In this document: positions 34,304 to 43,347 of the stretch, piece after piece
Layout of the letters: each line of letters begins with the position of its first letter
Position numbering within the stretch: the first letter of the stretch is position 1
Origin: Firm-04 sp964463355
GTDB lineage: Bacteria > Bacillota > Clostridia > Oscillospirales > Ruminococcaceae
Assembly (NCBI GenBank): GCA_964463355.1
Contig: CAYXBP010000005.1
Coordinates: 56,243 to 120,242 of the forward strand
DNA length: 64,000 bases
Reading direction: 5' to 3'
The notes under the pieces: model-generated
The model's database searches: none
What the model was told of the DNA's origin: nothing
What the model saw: only the letters and a program-made list of their open reading frames with translations
Position numbers and translations under genes: made by a program

Positions 34304-35476
34304 ATGGATATCATGGAAAAAGCACTGAAAGCACACGAGGAATGGGGTGGCAAGTTGGAGATCAACTCCAAGGTTGCCATTCGCGATAAAGAAGCATTGT
34401 CCGTCGCTTATACTCCCGGCGTTGCCAAGCCCTGCCTGGAGATTCAGGCAGATCCTGCACGCTCCTATGATCTCACCGCGAGAAATAATCTGGTGGCTGT
34501 CATCACGGATGGAACCGCAGTGCTGGGGCTGGGCGATATCGGGCCATTGGCTGCCATGCCCGTTATGGAGGGAAAATGCGCATTATTCCGCGAGTTTGCT
34601 GGGGTTAATGCATTTCCCATTTGTGTGGATTCCAAAGATCCCGATGAGTTTATCCATACGGTACAATTGATTGCGGGAAGCTTTGGCGGTATCAATTTGG
34701 AGGATATTTCTGCGCCCCGTTGTTTTGAGATTGAGCGCAGACTGAAAAAACTGGTGGATATTCCCGTGTTTCATGACGATCAACATGGTACTGCCATCGT
34801 AGCCACCGCCGCTATGCTGAATGCCTGTAAGGTCGCAGGCAAACAAATGTCCGATTTGAAGATTGTCATCAACGGTGCAGGTGCTGCAGGCGTTGCCATT
34901 GCCGAAATGCTGCTCTCTTTTGGTGTCAAAGATATCCTGATGCTGAACTCCAAGGGTATTATTTGCGAGGGTGACAAGCTCTCCTCCGAAGCATTGGTTT
35001 CTCTTTCTCAGCGAACCAATCGAGAAAAGCTTCACGGCGGCCTGGCAGATGCTATGCAGGGTGCGGATGTGTTTATCGGCGTATCCAAACCCAATCTTGT
35101 GTCACAGGATATGGTGCGCTCTATGAACGAGAAGCCCTTTATCTTCGCGATGGCTAATCCTGTGCCCGAGATCATGCCCGAGGACGCAAAGGCAGCAGGT
35201 GCATTCGTGATTGGTACGGGCAGAAGCGATTTTTCCAACCAGATCAACAATGTGCTGGCGTTTCCTGGTATTTTCAAGGGTGCGCTCTCTGTGCGCGCAT
35301 CGGATATTACCGAAGGCATGAAGCGCGCAGCAGCCTTGGCAATTGCGGGCTGCGTCAGCGAGGATGCCCTTAGCCCCGAGTGTGTGATCCCCAATCCTTT
35401 TGATCCCAGTGTATCTGAAGCGGTTGCGAAGGCGGTGGCAGAGGCGGCTGTCGCTGACGGAGTGGCTCGTATCTGA
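34304..35476 (+). CDS. NAD(P)-dependent malic enzyme (decarboxylating)
   Basis: Converts malate to pyruvate and CO2. The short bacterial form is 390 residues. The N-terminal catalytic part has SVAYTPGVAKPC, TDGTAVLGLGDIG and VFHDDQHGTAIV, which carry the substrate and metal residues. The Rossmann domain starts VINGAGAAGVAIAEML. The NAD versus NADP preference is not clear from the motif. AAAGGAACG precedes the ATG; the frame is open further upstream but overlaps the PHP gene without support. In an anaerobic fibre degrader it would connect C4 acids with pyruvate. Confidence 0.95.
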   Translation: MDIMEKALKAHEEWGGKLEINSKVAIRDKEALSVAYTPGVAKPCLEIQADPARSYDLTARNNLVAVITDGTAVLGLGDIGPLAAMPVMEGKCALFREFAGVNAFPICVDSKDPDEFIHTVQLIAGSFGGINLEDISAPRCFEIERRLKKLVDIPVFHDDQHGTAIVATAAMLNACKVAGKQMSDLKIVINGAGAAGVAIAEMLLSFGVKDILMLNSKGIICEGDKLSSEALVSLSQRTNREKLHGGLADAMQGADVFIGVSKPNLVSQDMVRSMNEKPFIFAMANPVPEIMPEDAKAAGAFVIGTGRSDFSNQINNVLAFPGIFKGALSVRASDITEGMKRAAALAIAGCVSEDALSPECVIPNPFDPSVSEAVAKAVAEAAVADGVARI

Positions 35477-35487
35477 AAGGAGAACCT

Positions 35488-35745
35488 ATGGTTTTTGAGT
35501 ATGTCCCGCGGGGCGTTTGCGCCCGTAAAATGGTCATTGATGTGAACGACGGCATTGTGAGCGAGGTACGCATTCTTGGAGGCTGTCATGGAAACAGTCA
35601 GGGCGTGGCAGCTTTGGTGAAGGGTATGCCAGTCGATGAGGTCATTGCTCGTTTGGAGGGTATCCGATGTGGCTATAAGGCGACCTCTTGTCCCGACCAG
35701 TTGGCAGTTGCCCTGAAGAGATATCTTTCCAATGAAGCAGAATAA
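35488..35745 (+). CDS. TSCPD-domain protein (TIGR03905-like)
   Basis: Small 85-residue protein with the TSCPD motif (ATSCPDQLAVAL) and GCHGNSQGVAALV. This matches a stand-alone family common in clostridia and related to a domain found at the end of some ribonucleotide reductases. The cysteines at GGCHGN, RCGY and SCPD could bind metal. Its function is unknown. AAAGGAG precedes the start, and it overlaps the next gene by 14 bases. Confidence 0.88.
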   Translation: MVFEYVPRGVCARKMVIDVNDGIVSEVRILGGCHGNSQGVAALVKGMPVDEVIARLEGIRCGYKATSCPDQLAVALKRYLSNEAE

Positions 35746-36514
35746 ATGGAGAAAATTGTGGGCAGTGCTGGTGTTGATCACTCTGTGTGGGGTGTGTATC
35801 TTTGCACTGCCCATGTTTTTGGGTATCATCAATATCGGTAATGTGTCTGGTCTGGCGGTCAGTATGCTGCTACTGACAGCCCTGCTCTGTCGCAGATGGC
35901 TGCGTAAGATGCTTGATAGGCTGTGGCAGTACCGCATCGGCAAATGGATGGTTTGGATTGGCGGTTCGGTTTTGACAATCGGTGTGGGACTTTGCATTGT
36001 GCTTTCCAGTATGATGCTTTTCGCTGCCAATCGCAAACCGCAAACATCGCCAACTGCGTTGATTGTGCTGGGCTGCAAGGTCTATGGCACAAACCCCAGC
36101 CGTATGCTGGAAGCACGCATCGATGCGGCATATGCGTATTTGTGTGAACACCCCGAGGTACCCGTGATCGTTTCAGGGGGGAAGGGCAGCGATGCGTCCA
36201 TTTCTGAGGCGGCGTGTATGCAGCAGCAGCTCGTTGCAATGGGAATTGCACCAGAGCGCATTTACTGTGAGGACGAATCTACCTCCACAGCCGAAAATTT
36301 GCGGTTTTCTGAGGAGATTCTGGTGCAGCAAGGCTTGCAGGGAGAGTATATGCTTGCGACTGATGCGTTTCATCAGTATCGTGCGCAGAATCTTGCAGGG
36401 CAGTATGGTATGCGTTGCAGTGCTGTATCAGCTGATACAGCCTGGTATTTGCTGCCGACCTACTGGGTCAGGGAATGGTTCGGAATCCTGCATGCATGGG
36501 CGTTCGGAAGTTAA
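35732..36514 (+). CDS. YdcF/SanA-like DUF218 membrane protein
   Basis: Membrane-anchored protein of 260 residues. Three hydrophobic helices (about 10-32, 36-54, 70-92) precede a DUF218 domain (about 105-245) with ALIVLGCKV, VIVSGGKGSD and the ESTSTAENLRFS segment conserved in this family. Relatives are implicated in envelope or vancomycin-sensitivity phenotypes; the biochemical role is not settled. It overlaps the TSCPD gene by 14 bases and is the last gene before the valS T-box promoter. Confidence 0.85.
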   Translation: MKQNKWRKLWAVLVLITLCGVCIFALPMFLGIINIGNVSGLAVSMLLLTALLCRRWLRKMLDRLWQYRIGKWMVWIGGSVLTIGVGLCIVLSSMMLFAANRKPQTSPTALIVLGCKVYGTNPSRMLEARIDAAYAYLCEHPEVPVIVSGGKGSDASISEAACMQQQLVAMGIAPERIYCEDESTSTAENLRFSEEILVQQGLQGEYMLATDAFHQYRAQNLAGQYGMRCSAVSADTAWYLLPTYWVREWFGILHAWAFGS

Positions 36515-36578
36515 AAGCAGCAGCGGACATGGATTGCCGCATTGATTTGCAGGCTGCACAGGATTCTGCGGAAAAAAC

Positions 36579-36607
36579 TTGACAAACGAAGAAAAATCAG
36601 CTATAAT
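36579..36607 (+). promoter_or_regulatory. Promoter of T-box/valS
   Basis: TTGACA, 17-base spacer and TATAAT, both boxes at consensus, ahead of a leader of about 370 bases. Confidence 0.92.
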
Positions 36608-36611
36608 GAGA

Positions 36612-36930
36612 AAAAGGCATTGAAAAGAAGTAGTACGCAGCATCTTGGAAGCACAGAGAGCCGCTGTTTGGTGGAAAGCGGCGTGAAGGGTCTGCGGAAG
36701 TCGTCTTGGAGCAGCGGATGCAAAGCGTTTATGCGTGTGTAGTGTTCGACGGGTACTCCCGTGACAGAGTGGGTCAGCCATCGTGCGTGGCCGTAAGTGC
36801 GGTGTGTTTGCTGCGATTTTTTGTGTGGCAAGGCTGCCGAATTCAGGTGGTACCGCGGATACTCATGTAAGAGCATTCGCCCTGAGCATAGAGCGTTTTT
36901 CTATGTCAACAGGGCGAATTTTTATTGCCC
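36612..36930 (+). promoter_or_regulatory. T-box riboswitch (tRNA-Val) upstream of valS
   Basis: The leader shows the AGTAGTACGC stretch of stem I, an AGAGAGCCGCT/AGCGGC arm, and the T-box AGGTGGTACCGCGG at 36845-36858. A terminator follows in which ATTCGCCCTG pairs with CAGGGCGAAT, then TTTTTATT (36875-36926). Uncharged tRNA-Val would stabilise the antiterminator and allow valS expression. Tandem GTC triplets at 36700-36705 are candidates for the valine specifier; I could not fold stem I by hand to confirm this. Confidence 0.93.
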
Positions 36931-36982
36931 TGCCCCAAACACAGCAGTCTTTGCTGCCAATCACAAACAAGGAGTGAGCATT

Positions 36983-39604
36983 TTGAAGGAATTGGAAAAA
37001 AACTATGATCCCTCAGGCTTTGAAAGTCGTATCTACCAAATGTGGATGGACAAGCACTGCTTCCATGCAGAAGCAGACGCAAGAAAGATCCCTTACACCA
37101 TCGTGATTCCGCCACCCAATATTACAGGGCAGCTGCATATGGGTCACGCACTGGATAATACCTTACAGGATATCCTCATTCGCTGGAAAAGAATGTCGGG
37201 GTACGCAACGCTTTGGCTGCCTGGCACCGACCACGCATCCATCGCTACCGAGGCGAAGATTGTGGAAACAATGCGAAAGGAAGGTCTATATAAGGAAGAT
37301 GTTGGCCGCGATGGCTTTTTGGAACGAGCATGGGCTTGGAAGGAGCAGTACGGCGGCAGAATTATCTCGCAGCTCAAGCGTCTGGGATCTTCCTGCGATT
37401 GGGATCGTGAGCGGTTTACCATGGACGAGGGCTGTTCCAAGGCGGTCAAGGAAGTGTTCGTCAAGTATTATGAAAAGGGACTGATCTACCGCGGCGAGCG
37501 TATCATTAACTGGTGCCCTCACTGCAAGACTTCCATTTCCAATGCTGAGGTGGAGTATGAGGATCAGGCAGGACATTTCTGGCATCTACGTTATCCGTTG
37601 ACCGATGGCAGCGGCTATGTGGAACTGGCAACTACGCGTCCTGAAACGCTGTTGGGCGATACTGCCGTTGCGGTGAATCCCAAAGATGAGCGGTACCAGC
37701 ATCTCATCGGAAAAATGCTGACGCTGCCGCTGGTGGGCAGAGAAATTCCCATTGTAGGCGATTCCTATGTGGATATGGATTTTGGTACTGGTGTTGTGAA
37801 GATCACACCTGCACATGATCCCAACGACTTTGAAGTGGGTCAGCGTCATAATCTGCCTGTAATCAATGTAATGACCGAGGACGCGCGCATCGTGGATGAT
37901 TACCCCAAGTACGCCGGTATGGATCGGTTTGAGGCGAGAAAAGCAATCGTTGCAGATTTGGAAGCAGGAGGGTTCCTCACCAAGGTGGAGGATCATCAGC
38001 ACAATGTGGGTACTTGCTATCGTTGCGGAACTACCGTTGAGCCGAGAGTTTCTTTGCAGTGGTTTGTGAAGATGGAGGAGCTGGCAAAGCCTGCCATTGA
38101 AGCAGTACGCAATGGCGAGGTATCCTTTGTGCCGCAGCGTTTTGAGAAGAACTACTTCAACTGGATGGAGGATATCCGTGACTGGTGCATCTCTCGTCAG
38201 TTGTGGTGGGGGCATCGTATTCCTGCGTTTTATTGCGATGATTGTGGCGAATTGTTGGTCACAAAGGAGAACAGCGCAGTTTGCCCGAAGTGCGGCAAGG
38301 CAATGCGTCAGGATCCCGATACGCTGGATACTTGGTTCAGCTCTGCATTGTGGCCGTTCTCCACGTTGGGATGGCCTGACCGTACCGACGATTTGCAGTA
38401 TTTCTATCCCACCGATACGCTGGTGACTGGTTACGATATCATTACCTTCTGGGTATCTCGCATGATCGTTGCTGGTATGGAGCATATGAATGGCGTTGCA
38501 CCGTTTAAAAATGTGCTGATTCACGGGTTGGTGCGTGATGCACAGGGCAGAAAGATGTCCAAATCATTGGGCAACGGCATTGACCCGCTGGAAATCATTG
38601 ACGAATATGGTGCCGATGCGTTGCGCTTTATGCTGGCAACGGGTAACTCTCCTGGCAACGATATGCGCTTTATGGACGATAAGGTCAAGGCAGCCAGAAA
38701 CTTTGCGAATAAGCTGTGGAATGCTACCCGCTTTGTCATGATGAATCTGCCGGAGGACTTTACATTTAAGGGGCTGCCTGCGAATCTGCGTATGGAGGAT
38801 CAATGGGTCATCTCGAAATTCAACCGTTTGGCAAAGGATGTTAACGAGAATCTGGAGCATTTTGAACTGGGTGTTGCCTCCACTAAGCTGTATGATTTCA
38901 TTTGGGACGTGTACTGCGATTGGTACATTGAACTGACCAAGCCCCGTTTGCGCGCAGGTGGTCAGAGCAAGGCTGATGCCGAGCAGGTGCTGGTGTATGT
39001 GCTGCGTGGTATGTTAAAGCTGCTGCATCCATTTATGCCGTTTATTACTGAGGAAATTTGGCAAGTGCTGACTGATGGCGAAAGTGTGATTATGCTGGAA
39101 CAGTTCCCCGTATACGATGAGGCGTTGGCGTTTGCACAAACCGCATCCGATTTCGAGAAGGTCATCGCGGCAATTAAGGCAGTGCGCGCCATTCGTACTG
39201 AGCTGAATGTGCCCAATTCTGTGAAGGCAAAGCTGTACTTTGAAACCCTTGAGGTGGAGCTGTTTGCATCCTGCACCATGTTCTTTGAAAACCTGGTTTC
39301 TGCTTCAGAACTGGAATTTGGTGCAAACTTCAACCTGAAGAATGCCGTCACCGCGGTTACCGATTGCGCAAGGATCTTTATTCCCATGGAGCAGCTGGTG
39401 GATAAGAAAAAGGAACTGGCACGTCTGGATAAGGAGGTTGTCAAGGCGCGCAAGGATATCGAGTTTGTGCAGAAGAAGCTGCAAAATCCTGGCTTCTGCG
39501 AAAAAGCACCCGCGCAGCTGATCGCCGCTGAGCGCGAAAAGCTTGCAAAGGCAGAGGAAAAACTCGCAAAGGTTCTGGAATCTATCAAGAGCTGGCAATC
39601 CTGA
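36983..39604 (+). CDS. valS: Valyl-tRNA synthetase
   Basis: Charges tRNA-Val. The protein is about 873 residues. HIGH reads HMGHAL within IPPPNITGQLHMGHALDN, KMSKS reads RKMSKSLGN, and the C-terminal coiled-coil arm (from about residue 800, DKKKELARLDKEVVKARKD) is present. The start codon is TTG at 36983: AAGGAG lies eight bases before it, the protein then begins KELEKNYDPSGF as in homologues, and the nearby GTG at 36974 overlaps the ribosome site. Regulated by the T-box upstream. Confidence 0.96.
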   Translation: MKELEKNYDPSGFESRIYQMWMDKHCFHAEADARKIPYTIVIPPPNITGQLHMGHALDNTLQDILIRWKRMSGYATLWLPGTDHASIATEAKIVETMRKEGLYKEDVGRDGFLERAWAWKEQYGGRIISQLKRLGSSCDWDRERFTMDEGCSKAVKEVFVKYYEKGLIYRGERIINWCPHCKTSISNAEVEYEDQAGHFWHLRYPLTDGSGYVELATTRPETLLGDTAVAVNPKDERYQHLIGKMLTLPLVGREIPIVGDSYVDMDFGTGVVKITPAHDPNDFEVGQRHNLPVINVMTEDARIVDDYPKYAGMDRFEARKAIVADLEAGGFLTKVEDHQHNVGTCYRCGTTVEPRVSLQWFVKMEELAKPAIEAVRNGEVSFVPQRFEKNYFNWMEDIRDWCISRQLWWGHRIPAFYCDDCGELLVTKENSAVCPKCGKAMRQDPDTLDTWFSSALWPFSTLGWPDRTDDLQYFYPTDTLVTGYDIITFWVSRMIVAGMEHMNGVAPFKNVLIHGLVRDAQGRKMSKSLGNGIDPLEIIDEYGADALRFMLATGNSPGNDMRFMDDKVKAARNFANKLWNATRFVMMNLPEDFTFKGLPANLRMEDQWVISKFNRLAKDVNENLEHFELGVASTKLYDFIWDVYCDWYIELTKPRLRAGGQSKADAEQVLVYVLRGMLKLLHPFMPFITEEIWQVLTDGESVIMLEQFPVYDEALAFAQTASDFEKVIAAIKAVRAIRTELNVPNSVKAKLYFETLEVELFASCTMFFENLVSASELEFGANFNLKNAVTAVTDCARIFIPMEQLVDKKKELARLDKEVVKARKDIEFVQKKLQNPGFCEKAPAQLIAAEREKLAKAEEKLAKVLESIKSWQS

Positions 39605-39647
39605 GATGCCGCTTGCTTTGCGTAGTGAAGCTTTGCATATATCAACT

Positions 39648-39680
39648 GAGCGTGTTCCAATGTAGGGCACGCTCTTTTTT
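39648..39680 (+). terminator. Terminator after valS
   Basis: GAGCGTG pairs with CACGCTC around 13 bases and is followed by six Ts. Confidence 0.9.
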
Positions 39681-39737
39681 GTGCAATCTGTGACAGAATC
39701 ATATTGCAAAAAGCGCAAAATGATCGCAAAAAAACGG

Positions 39738-39766
39738 TTGAAATTCTCTGTGAGTTATGCTATAAT
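39738..39766 (+). promoter_or_regulatory. Promoter of cdaA-cdaR
   Basis: TTGAAA, 17-base spacer, TATAAT, about 65 bases before cdaA. Confidence 0.8.
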
Positions 39767-39830
39767 GATAGGAGTGTAGTGGCGCGTAGAAAGAAAAAGC
39801 ACCCATTCCAAAAACGAAAGGAGCAGACAC

Positions 39831-40748
39831 ATGGCTGATGTGTTCAAAACAATGGCAGACTTTTTTTTGAATGTGTTTCATTCCATATACAATGTGGTGC
39901 AATCTGTCCATGTGATCGACCTCATTGATATTGCTTTGCTGACCTATCTGGTTTATATGGCAATGCGATTTATCCGCGAAAGCCGTGCCGTGCAGCTGAT
40001 GAAGGGCATTTTGGTGTTGGTTGTGGTGTATCTCGTCAGCGGTCTTGGGTTGAAATCCATCCATTTTATTACCCAGCAGTTGCTGGGCATTGGTGTGCTG
40101 GCAGTGGTGATCCTCTTTCAGCCAGAGCTGCGCAGAGTACTGGAAAAATTCGGCAATTCGGCGTTTCATACCTCGCTGTTTGCGGAATCTGCCCGTAGCA
40201 GTTGGGAGAAAGCCATCCCCATTATCTGCGAGTCGGTTGCTGATCTTGCAAAGAATAATACTGGTGCTTTGATCGTCATTGAGCGTAATACTCGGCTTGG
40301 TGAGCAGATATCTGGCGGTACCGTGTTGAATGCACAGCCCAGTTTACAGTTGTTCGGCAACATTTTCTACCCCAAAACGCCCCTGCACGACGGTGCAGTG
40401 ATTATGCGCGATGGATTGATTGTTGCAGCAGCCTGCTTTTTGCCTCGTCCGCAGAAGGATGAGGGCATCGACAAGCGTTTGGGCACAAGGCACCGCGCCG
40501 CCATTGGCATGAGCGAAAACTCCGACGCGATCATCATCGTGGTTTCCGAAGAAACAGGTCAGATTTCAGTGGCGGAAAACGGCAAGATCACCAGAGATTA
40601 TAACGGTCCTTCTCTACAGCAGCTGCTGCGCAATGCATTGATCCCCGCCGAGGAAGAACAGGCGCGAGAAGATTTTCTTGCAGGGATTCCGTTTTTGGGT
40701 AGGCGCAGTCGCAAATCCAAGCGAACCAAAAAGGAGGGTAAGCAATGA
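39831..40748 (+). CDS. cdaA: Diadenylate cyclase CdaA
   Basis: Makes c-di-AMP from two ATP at the membrane; in Firmicutes this signal controls potassium and osmolyte uptake and wall homeostasis. The 305-residue protein has three N-terminal membrane helices (about 25-100) and a DAC domain (about 110-270) with the catalytic DGA (D187-A189) and RHR (R220-R222) motifs intact. A basic tail follows. GAAAGGAG precedes the ATG. The stop overlaps the cdaR start by four bases, the usual cdaA-cdaR arrangement; glmM, often third, is absent here. Confidence 0.97.
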   Translation: MADVFKTMADFFLNVFHSIYNVVQSVHVIDLIDIALLTYLVYMAMRFIRESRAVQLMKGILVLVVVYLVSGLGLKSIHFITQQLLGIGVLAVVILFQPELRRVLEKFGNSAFHTSLFAESARSSWEKAIPIICESVADLAKNNTGALIVIERNTRLGEQISGGTVLNAQPSLQLFGNIFYPKTPLHDGAVIMRDGLIVAAACFLPRPQKDEGIDKRLGTRHRAAIGMSENSDAIIIVVSEETGQISVAENGKITRDYNGPSLQQLLRNALIPAEEEQAREDFLAGIPFLGRRSRKSKRTKKEGKQ

Positions 40749-42148
40749 AGTTTCCTCCGAAAGCGGTCAAAAAGAGTGCCAAGCATTTGTTTTTTGATGC
40801 CCGCAGCAACTGGAAGCCGTTGCTGTTGGCATTTGGGCTGGCACTGGCGTTGTGGTTCTATATTGCCGTGACCGTGTATCCTTCCTACTCGGTACACATT
40901 AATAATGTACCAGTGCAGATTGACATTGCCGACACCACTGCGGCAGGCTATGGGCTGAGTGTGCTTTCGCCAGAAAGCGGAACCCAAACAGTGAATGTGG
41001 TTATTTCGGGCGACCGTACCTCTATTGGTGGTCTGACCCGTGACGACATTATCGCCTATGTGGATTTTGATACCAATATCAGCGATACCATTGGTACGCA
41101 ACGCCGTCCCATCCGCATCAGAACTGTTGGCGGCACGGAATTGAGCGATTACGAACTTTCCGTATCCACTATAGATGTGAAAATGGATCGCTACGAGAGC
41201 GAGATGTTTCCTGTCAGCGAGGTGGTTTGTCCAAATCTTTCACCCATGGATGAAACCGTGGTGCTGGATCAGGATGCCATTGTGTGTGACCCTTCGTCTG
41301 TTACGATCTATGGGCCGTCATCTGCCCTTGCGCAGGTGCATCATATCCGCGTGACCCTTGAGGATGCCACAACCATGTTTGAAACCCGTACCTTTACCGA
41401 TTGTGACCGTTTTGATTTGATGGATGCTGAGGGCAATGTGATTTCCAATGCGGCGTTTCAGGTGCAAGCGGCCAGCTTCGTGGTGAAGGTGCCTGTGTAC
41501 TATTCTTATACGCTTCCTGTGACCATTCAGCTTTCGGGTGTGCCTGCGGGTTTTGATACGGGTTCCCTAATGGAGCGTCTGCGCCTGAACGCTGATCGTT
41601 CCTATACGCTGCCTGGTTACAGCGACAATGACGATTACTTGACTATTACCATCGAAACCAGCAATGCCGATTTGCAAAAAACACTGAAAGAACGCGACAG
41701 TTGGGTGATTGGTACGGTACCAATCTCATCACTGACCTTGGGTGGAATGTCGATTGAGGTTCCTGTGACATTGCCAGAGGGCTGCACTGACCGTTCCAAC
41801 CTGCAATCGGTGTATGTCACGCTGGATGAAACCGATCTTGTGGCAGCCACTCGTTGGATCAATGCTGGTGATATTCCCATCATTAACGGCATCTCTGGTT
41901 ATGGTTTTGAGATTCAGCGTGGCAGATTTCAGATTACGCTCATCGGTGCCGCAGATGCGGTATCGAAAATTACCGCAGATGATATCACCGCAACCGTGAA
42001 TCTCTACAATGCGGTTATTACCCAAGAGGGCACATTCTCCCACGCGGTGACATTTACGCTCCCTGAGAGCGCAACGGGTGTATGGGTCAGCGGCGTTACA
42101 AAGGTCAATGTAACTGCCACACTGATAGAGGATGTTGCTGCTCCATGA
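40745..42148 (+). CDS. cdaR: YbbR-domain regulator CdaR
   Basis: Membrane-anchored partner that modulates CdaA. The 467-residue protein has a basic N-terminus, one membrane helix (about 25-43, ALALWFYIAVTV) and an extracytoplasmic region of repeated YbbR-type beta domains (about 45-460), recognisable by paired segments such as VHINNVPVQIDI and VTIYGPSSALAQV. It is translationally coupled to cdaA by a four-base overlap. It ends just before a bidirectional terminator. Confidence 0.93.
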   Translation: MKFPPKAVKKSAKHLFFDARSNWKPLLLAFGLALALWFYIAVTVYPSYSVHINNVPVQIDIADTTAAGYGLSVLSPESGTQTVNVVISGDRTSIGGLTRDDIIAYVDFDTNISDTIGTQRRPIRIRTVGGTELSDYELSVSTIDVKMDRYESEMFPVSEVVCPNLSPMDETVVLDQDAIVCDPSSVTIYGPSSALAQVHHIRVTLEDATTMFETRTFTDCDRFDLMDAEGNVISNAAFQVQAASFVVKVPVYYSYTLPVTIQLSGVPAGFDTGSLMERLRLNADRSYTLPGYSDNDDYLTITIETSNADLQKTLKERDSWVIGTVPISSLTLGGMSIEVPVTLPEGCTDRSNLQSVYVTLDETDLVAATRWINAGDIPIINGISGYGFEIQRGRFQITLIGAADAVSKITADDITATVNLYNAVITQEGTFSHAVTFTLPESATGVWVSGVTKVNVTATLIEDVAAP

Positions 42149-42155
42149 GCAACAA

Positions 42156-42195
42156 AAAGCCGAGGAAGCGTACTAGCTTCTTCGGCTTTGTTTTA
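42156..42195. terminator. Bidirectional terminator between cdaR and the convergent membrane protein gene
   Basis: AAAGCCGAGGAAGC pairs with GCTTCTTCGGCTTT (one G-U); T-rich on the plus side (GTTTTA) and five Ts on the minus side. Confidence 0.88.
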
Positions 42196-42201
42196 TGTGT
42201 G

Positions 42202-43212
42202 TTAGTCGTACATGATCTCTTTTTTGCCGTAGTAGGCGTTGATCTTATCGCTGGTGGAGAGTACAAAAGTCACGGCAAAGCAGCAAATAATCGCGATTAC
42301 GAAGAAGCCGCAGGTGAGGGCGAAGCCATCTGCGCTTTTTTTATTCAGCAGGATCACGATGCCAGGTAACAGCAGTAGCACCGACGACGCGCCAAATAGG
42401 AACGATGTAAAGCCTTTCAGCGGTTGGATACGAAGGACAATGGTGATGGCAAGTGCCGCCAGCACGATGCCGCCATAAAGATAAAACTTCGAGGCAATAT
42501 CGAAAAATGCGTTGCTTTCCATGCTTTCGGGGAAAGGACGAGATGCAAACAGTGCCATGAATACGCCACCTACTACGCCGATGATGGTTAGTATGATGGA
42601 CACGGGGAAGCCTGCTTGTGCCAAATCGGCAAGCTGCTGTTGACGCAGGGCTTCCATTTGGCGGCGCGCCTCAGCAGGATCTTTGACAGCAGGAGCTTCT
42701 TTTAATGAATCCGTCGCACGCTTCGCAGCAGCTTTTTTGGCAGCTTCAATATCCGCCTGATTCAGCGTAACGCGGCGTTCGGGTTCGGGGGCAGGTGCTT
42801 CCAGTAGTGCCGAAGCATCCACCTGCGGGAGTGCTTCGGTTTTTTTCTTTTCTGGGGCGACATAGGTGGATTCCTCCAACAGTACGCTGCTTTGGGTGCT
42901 TTGCTGTGCGAATGCCTGCTGCTGCATCTGTAAGCGTTGGCGTTCAATGTACTCAGCTTTCAGGTCTGCGATCTCTTCTGGAGTGTATGGTGGCTGACCT
43001 TTTTCAGCGCGTTGCTGCTGCAAAATCGCGATCTGTTCATCGCTGAGCTGTTGGTAGCGCGATTGTGGTGCTGTAGATTTGGGTGTATCATCGCCCATAT
43101 CGCCCAACAGCACCGATGGGTCAACCGGTGCAGGACCTGTGCGTTGCGGTTTGGGCGTATAACTCGGCTCCTCCAGAAAAGGCGTGCCGTTGTTGCTGCC
43201 GATTTCATTCAT
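42202..43212 (-). CDS. Uncharacterised membrane protein with long Gln/Pro/Ala-rich cytoplasmic region
   Basis: I do not recognise this 336-residue protein. The N-terminal 200 residues are hydrophilic and low in complexity. They include repeated short motifs of the form VD(P/A)S(V/A)LL and SSVLLEES, and Gln-rich helices (QMQQQAFAQQ), which suggests binding motifs or coiled coil. Four membrane helices follow (about 203-222, 240-262, 268-285, 296-320), and the C-terminus is short and charged (KINAYYGKKE). There is no signal peptide, so the long N-terminus is probably cytoplasmic. GGAGGAGC precedes the start. It has its own promoter with an inverted repeat in the leader. Confidence 0.75.
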   Translation of the reverse strand: MNEIGSNNGTPFLEEPSYTPKPQRTGPAPVDPSVLLGDMGDDTPKSTAPQSRYQQLSDEQIAILQQQRAEKGQPPYTPEEIADLKAEYIERQRLQMQQQAFAQQSTQSSVLLEESTYVAPEKKKTEALPQVDASALLEAPAPEPERRVTLNQADIEAAKKAAAKRATDSLKEAPAVKDPAEARRQMEALRQQQLADLAQAGFPVSIILTIIGVVGGVFMALFASRPFPESMESNAFFDIASKFYLYGGIVLAALAITIVLRIQPLKGFTSFLFGASSVLLLLPGIVILLNKKSADGFALTCGFFVIAIICCFAVTFVLSTSDKINAYYGKKEIMYD

Positions 43213-43239
43213 GGAAAATGCTCCTCCAAAATCAAAAAA

Positions 43240-43287
43240 TCCTACCGTATCCGAAGATTATGTGCAATCTATATGGATACGATAGGA
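43240..43287 (-). promoter_or_regulatory. Inverted repeat in the leader of the 336-residue membrane protein gene
   Basis: TCCTACCGTATCC at 43240-43252 and GGATACGATAGGA at 43275-43287 are complementary except for one position. They lie between the -10 box and the start codon on the minus strand and could form an RNA hairpin or an operator. Confidence 0.6.
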
Positions 43288-43289
43288 AT

Positions 43290-43318
43290 ATTATATCAGA
43301 AATCACAAGAAAAAGCAA
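43290..43318 (-). promoter_or_regulatory. Promoter of the 336-residue membrane protein gene
   Basis: On the minus strand TTGCTT, 17-base spacer, TATAAT. Confidence 0.7.
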
Positions 43319-43347
43319 TAGCAAATCGAAAATTTGTATAAAATCCG

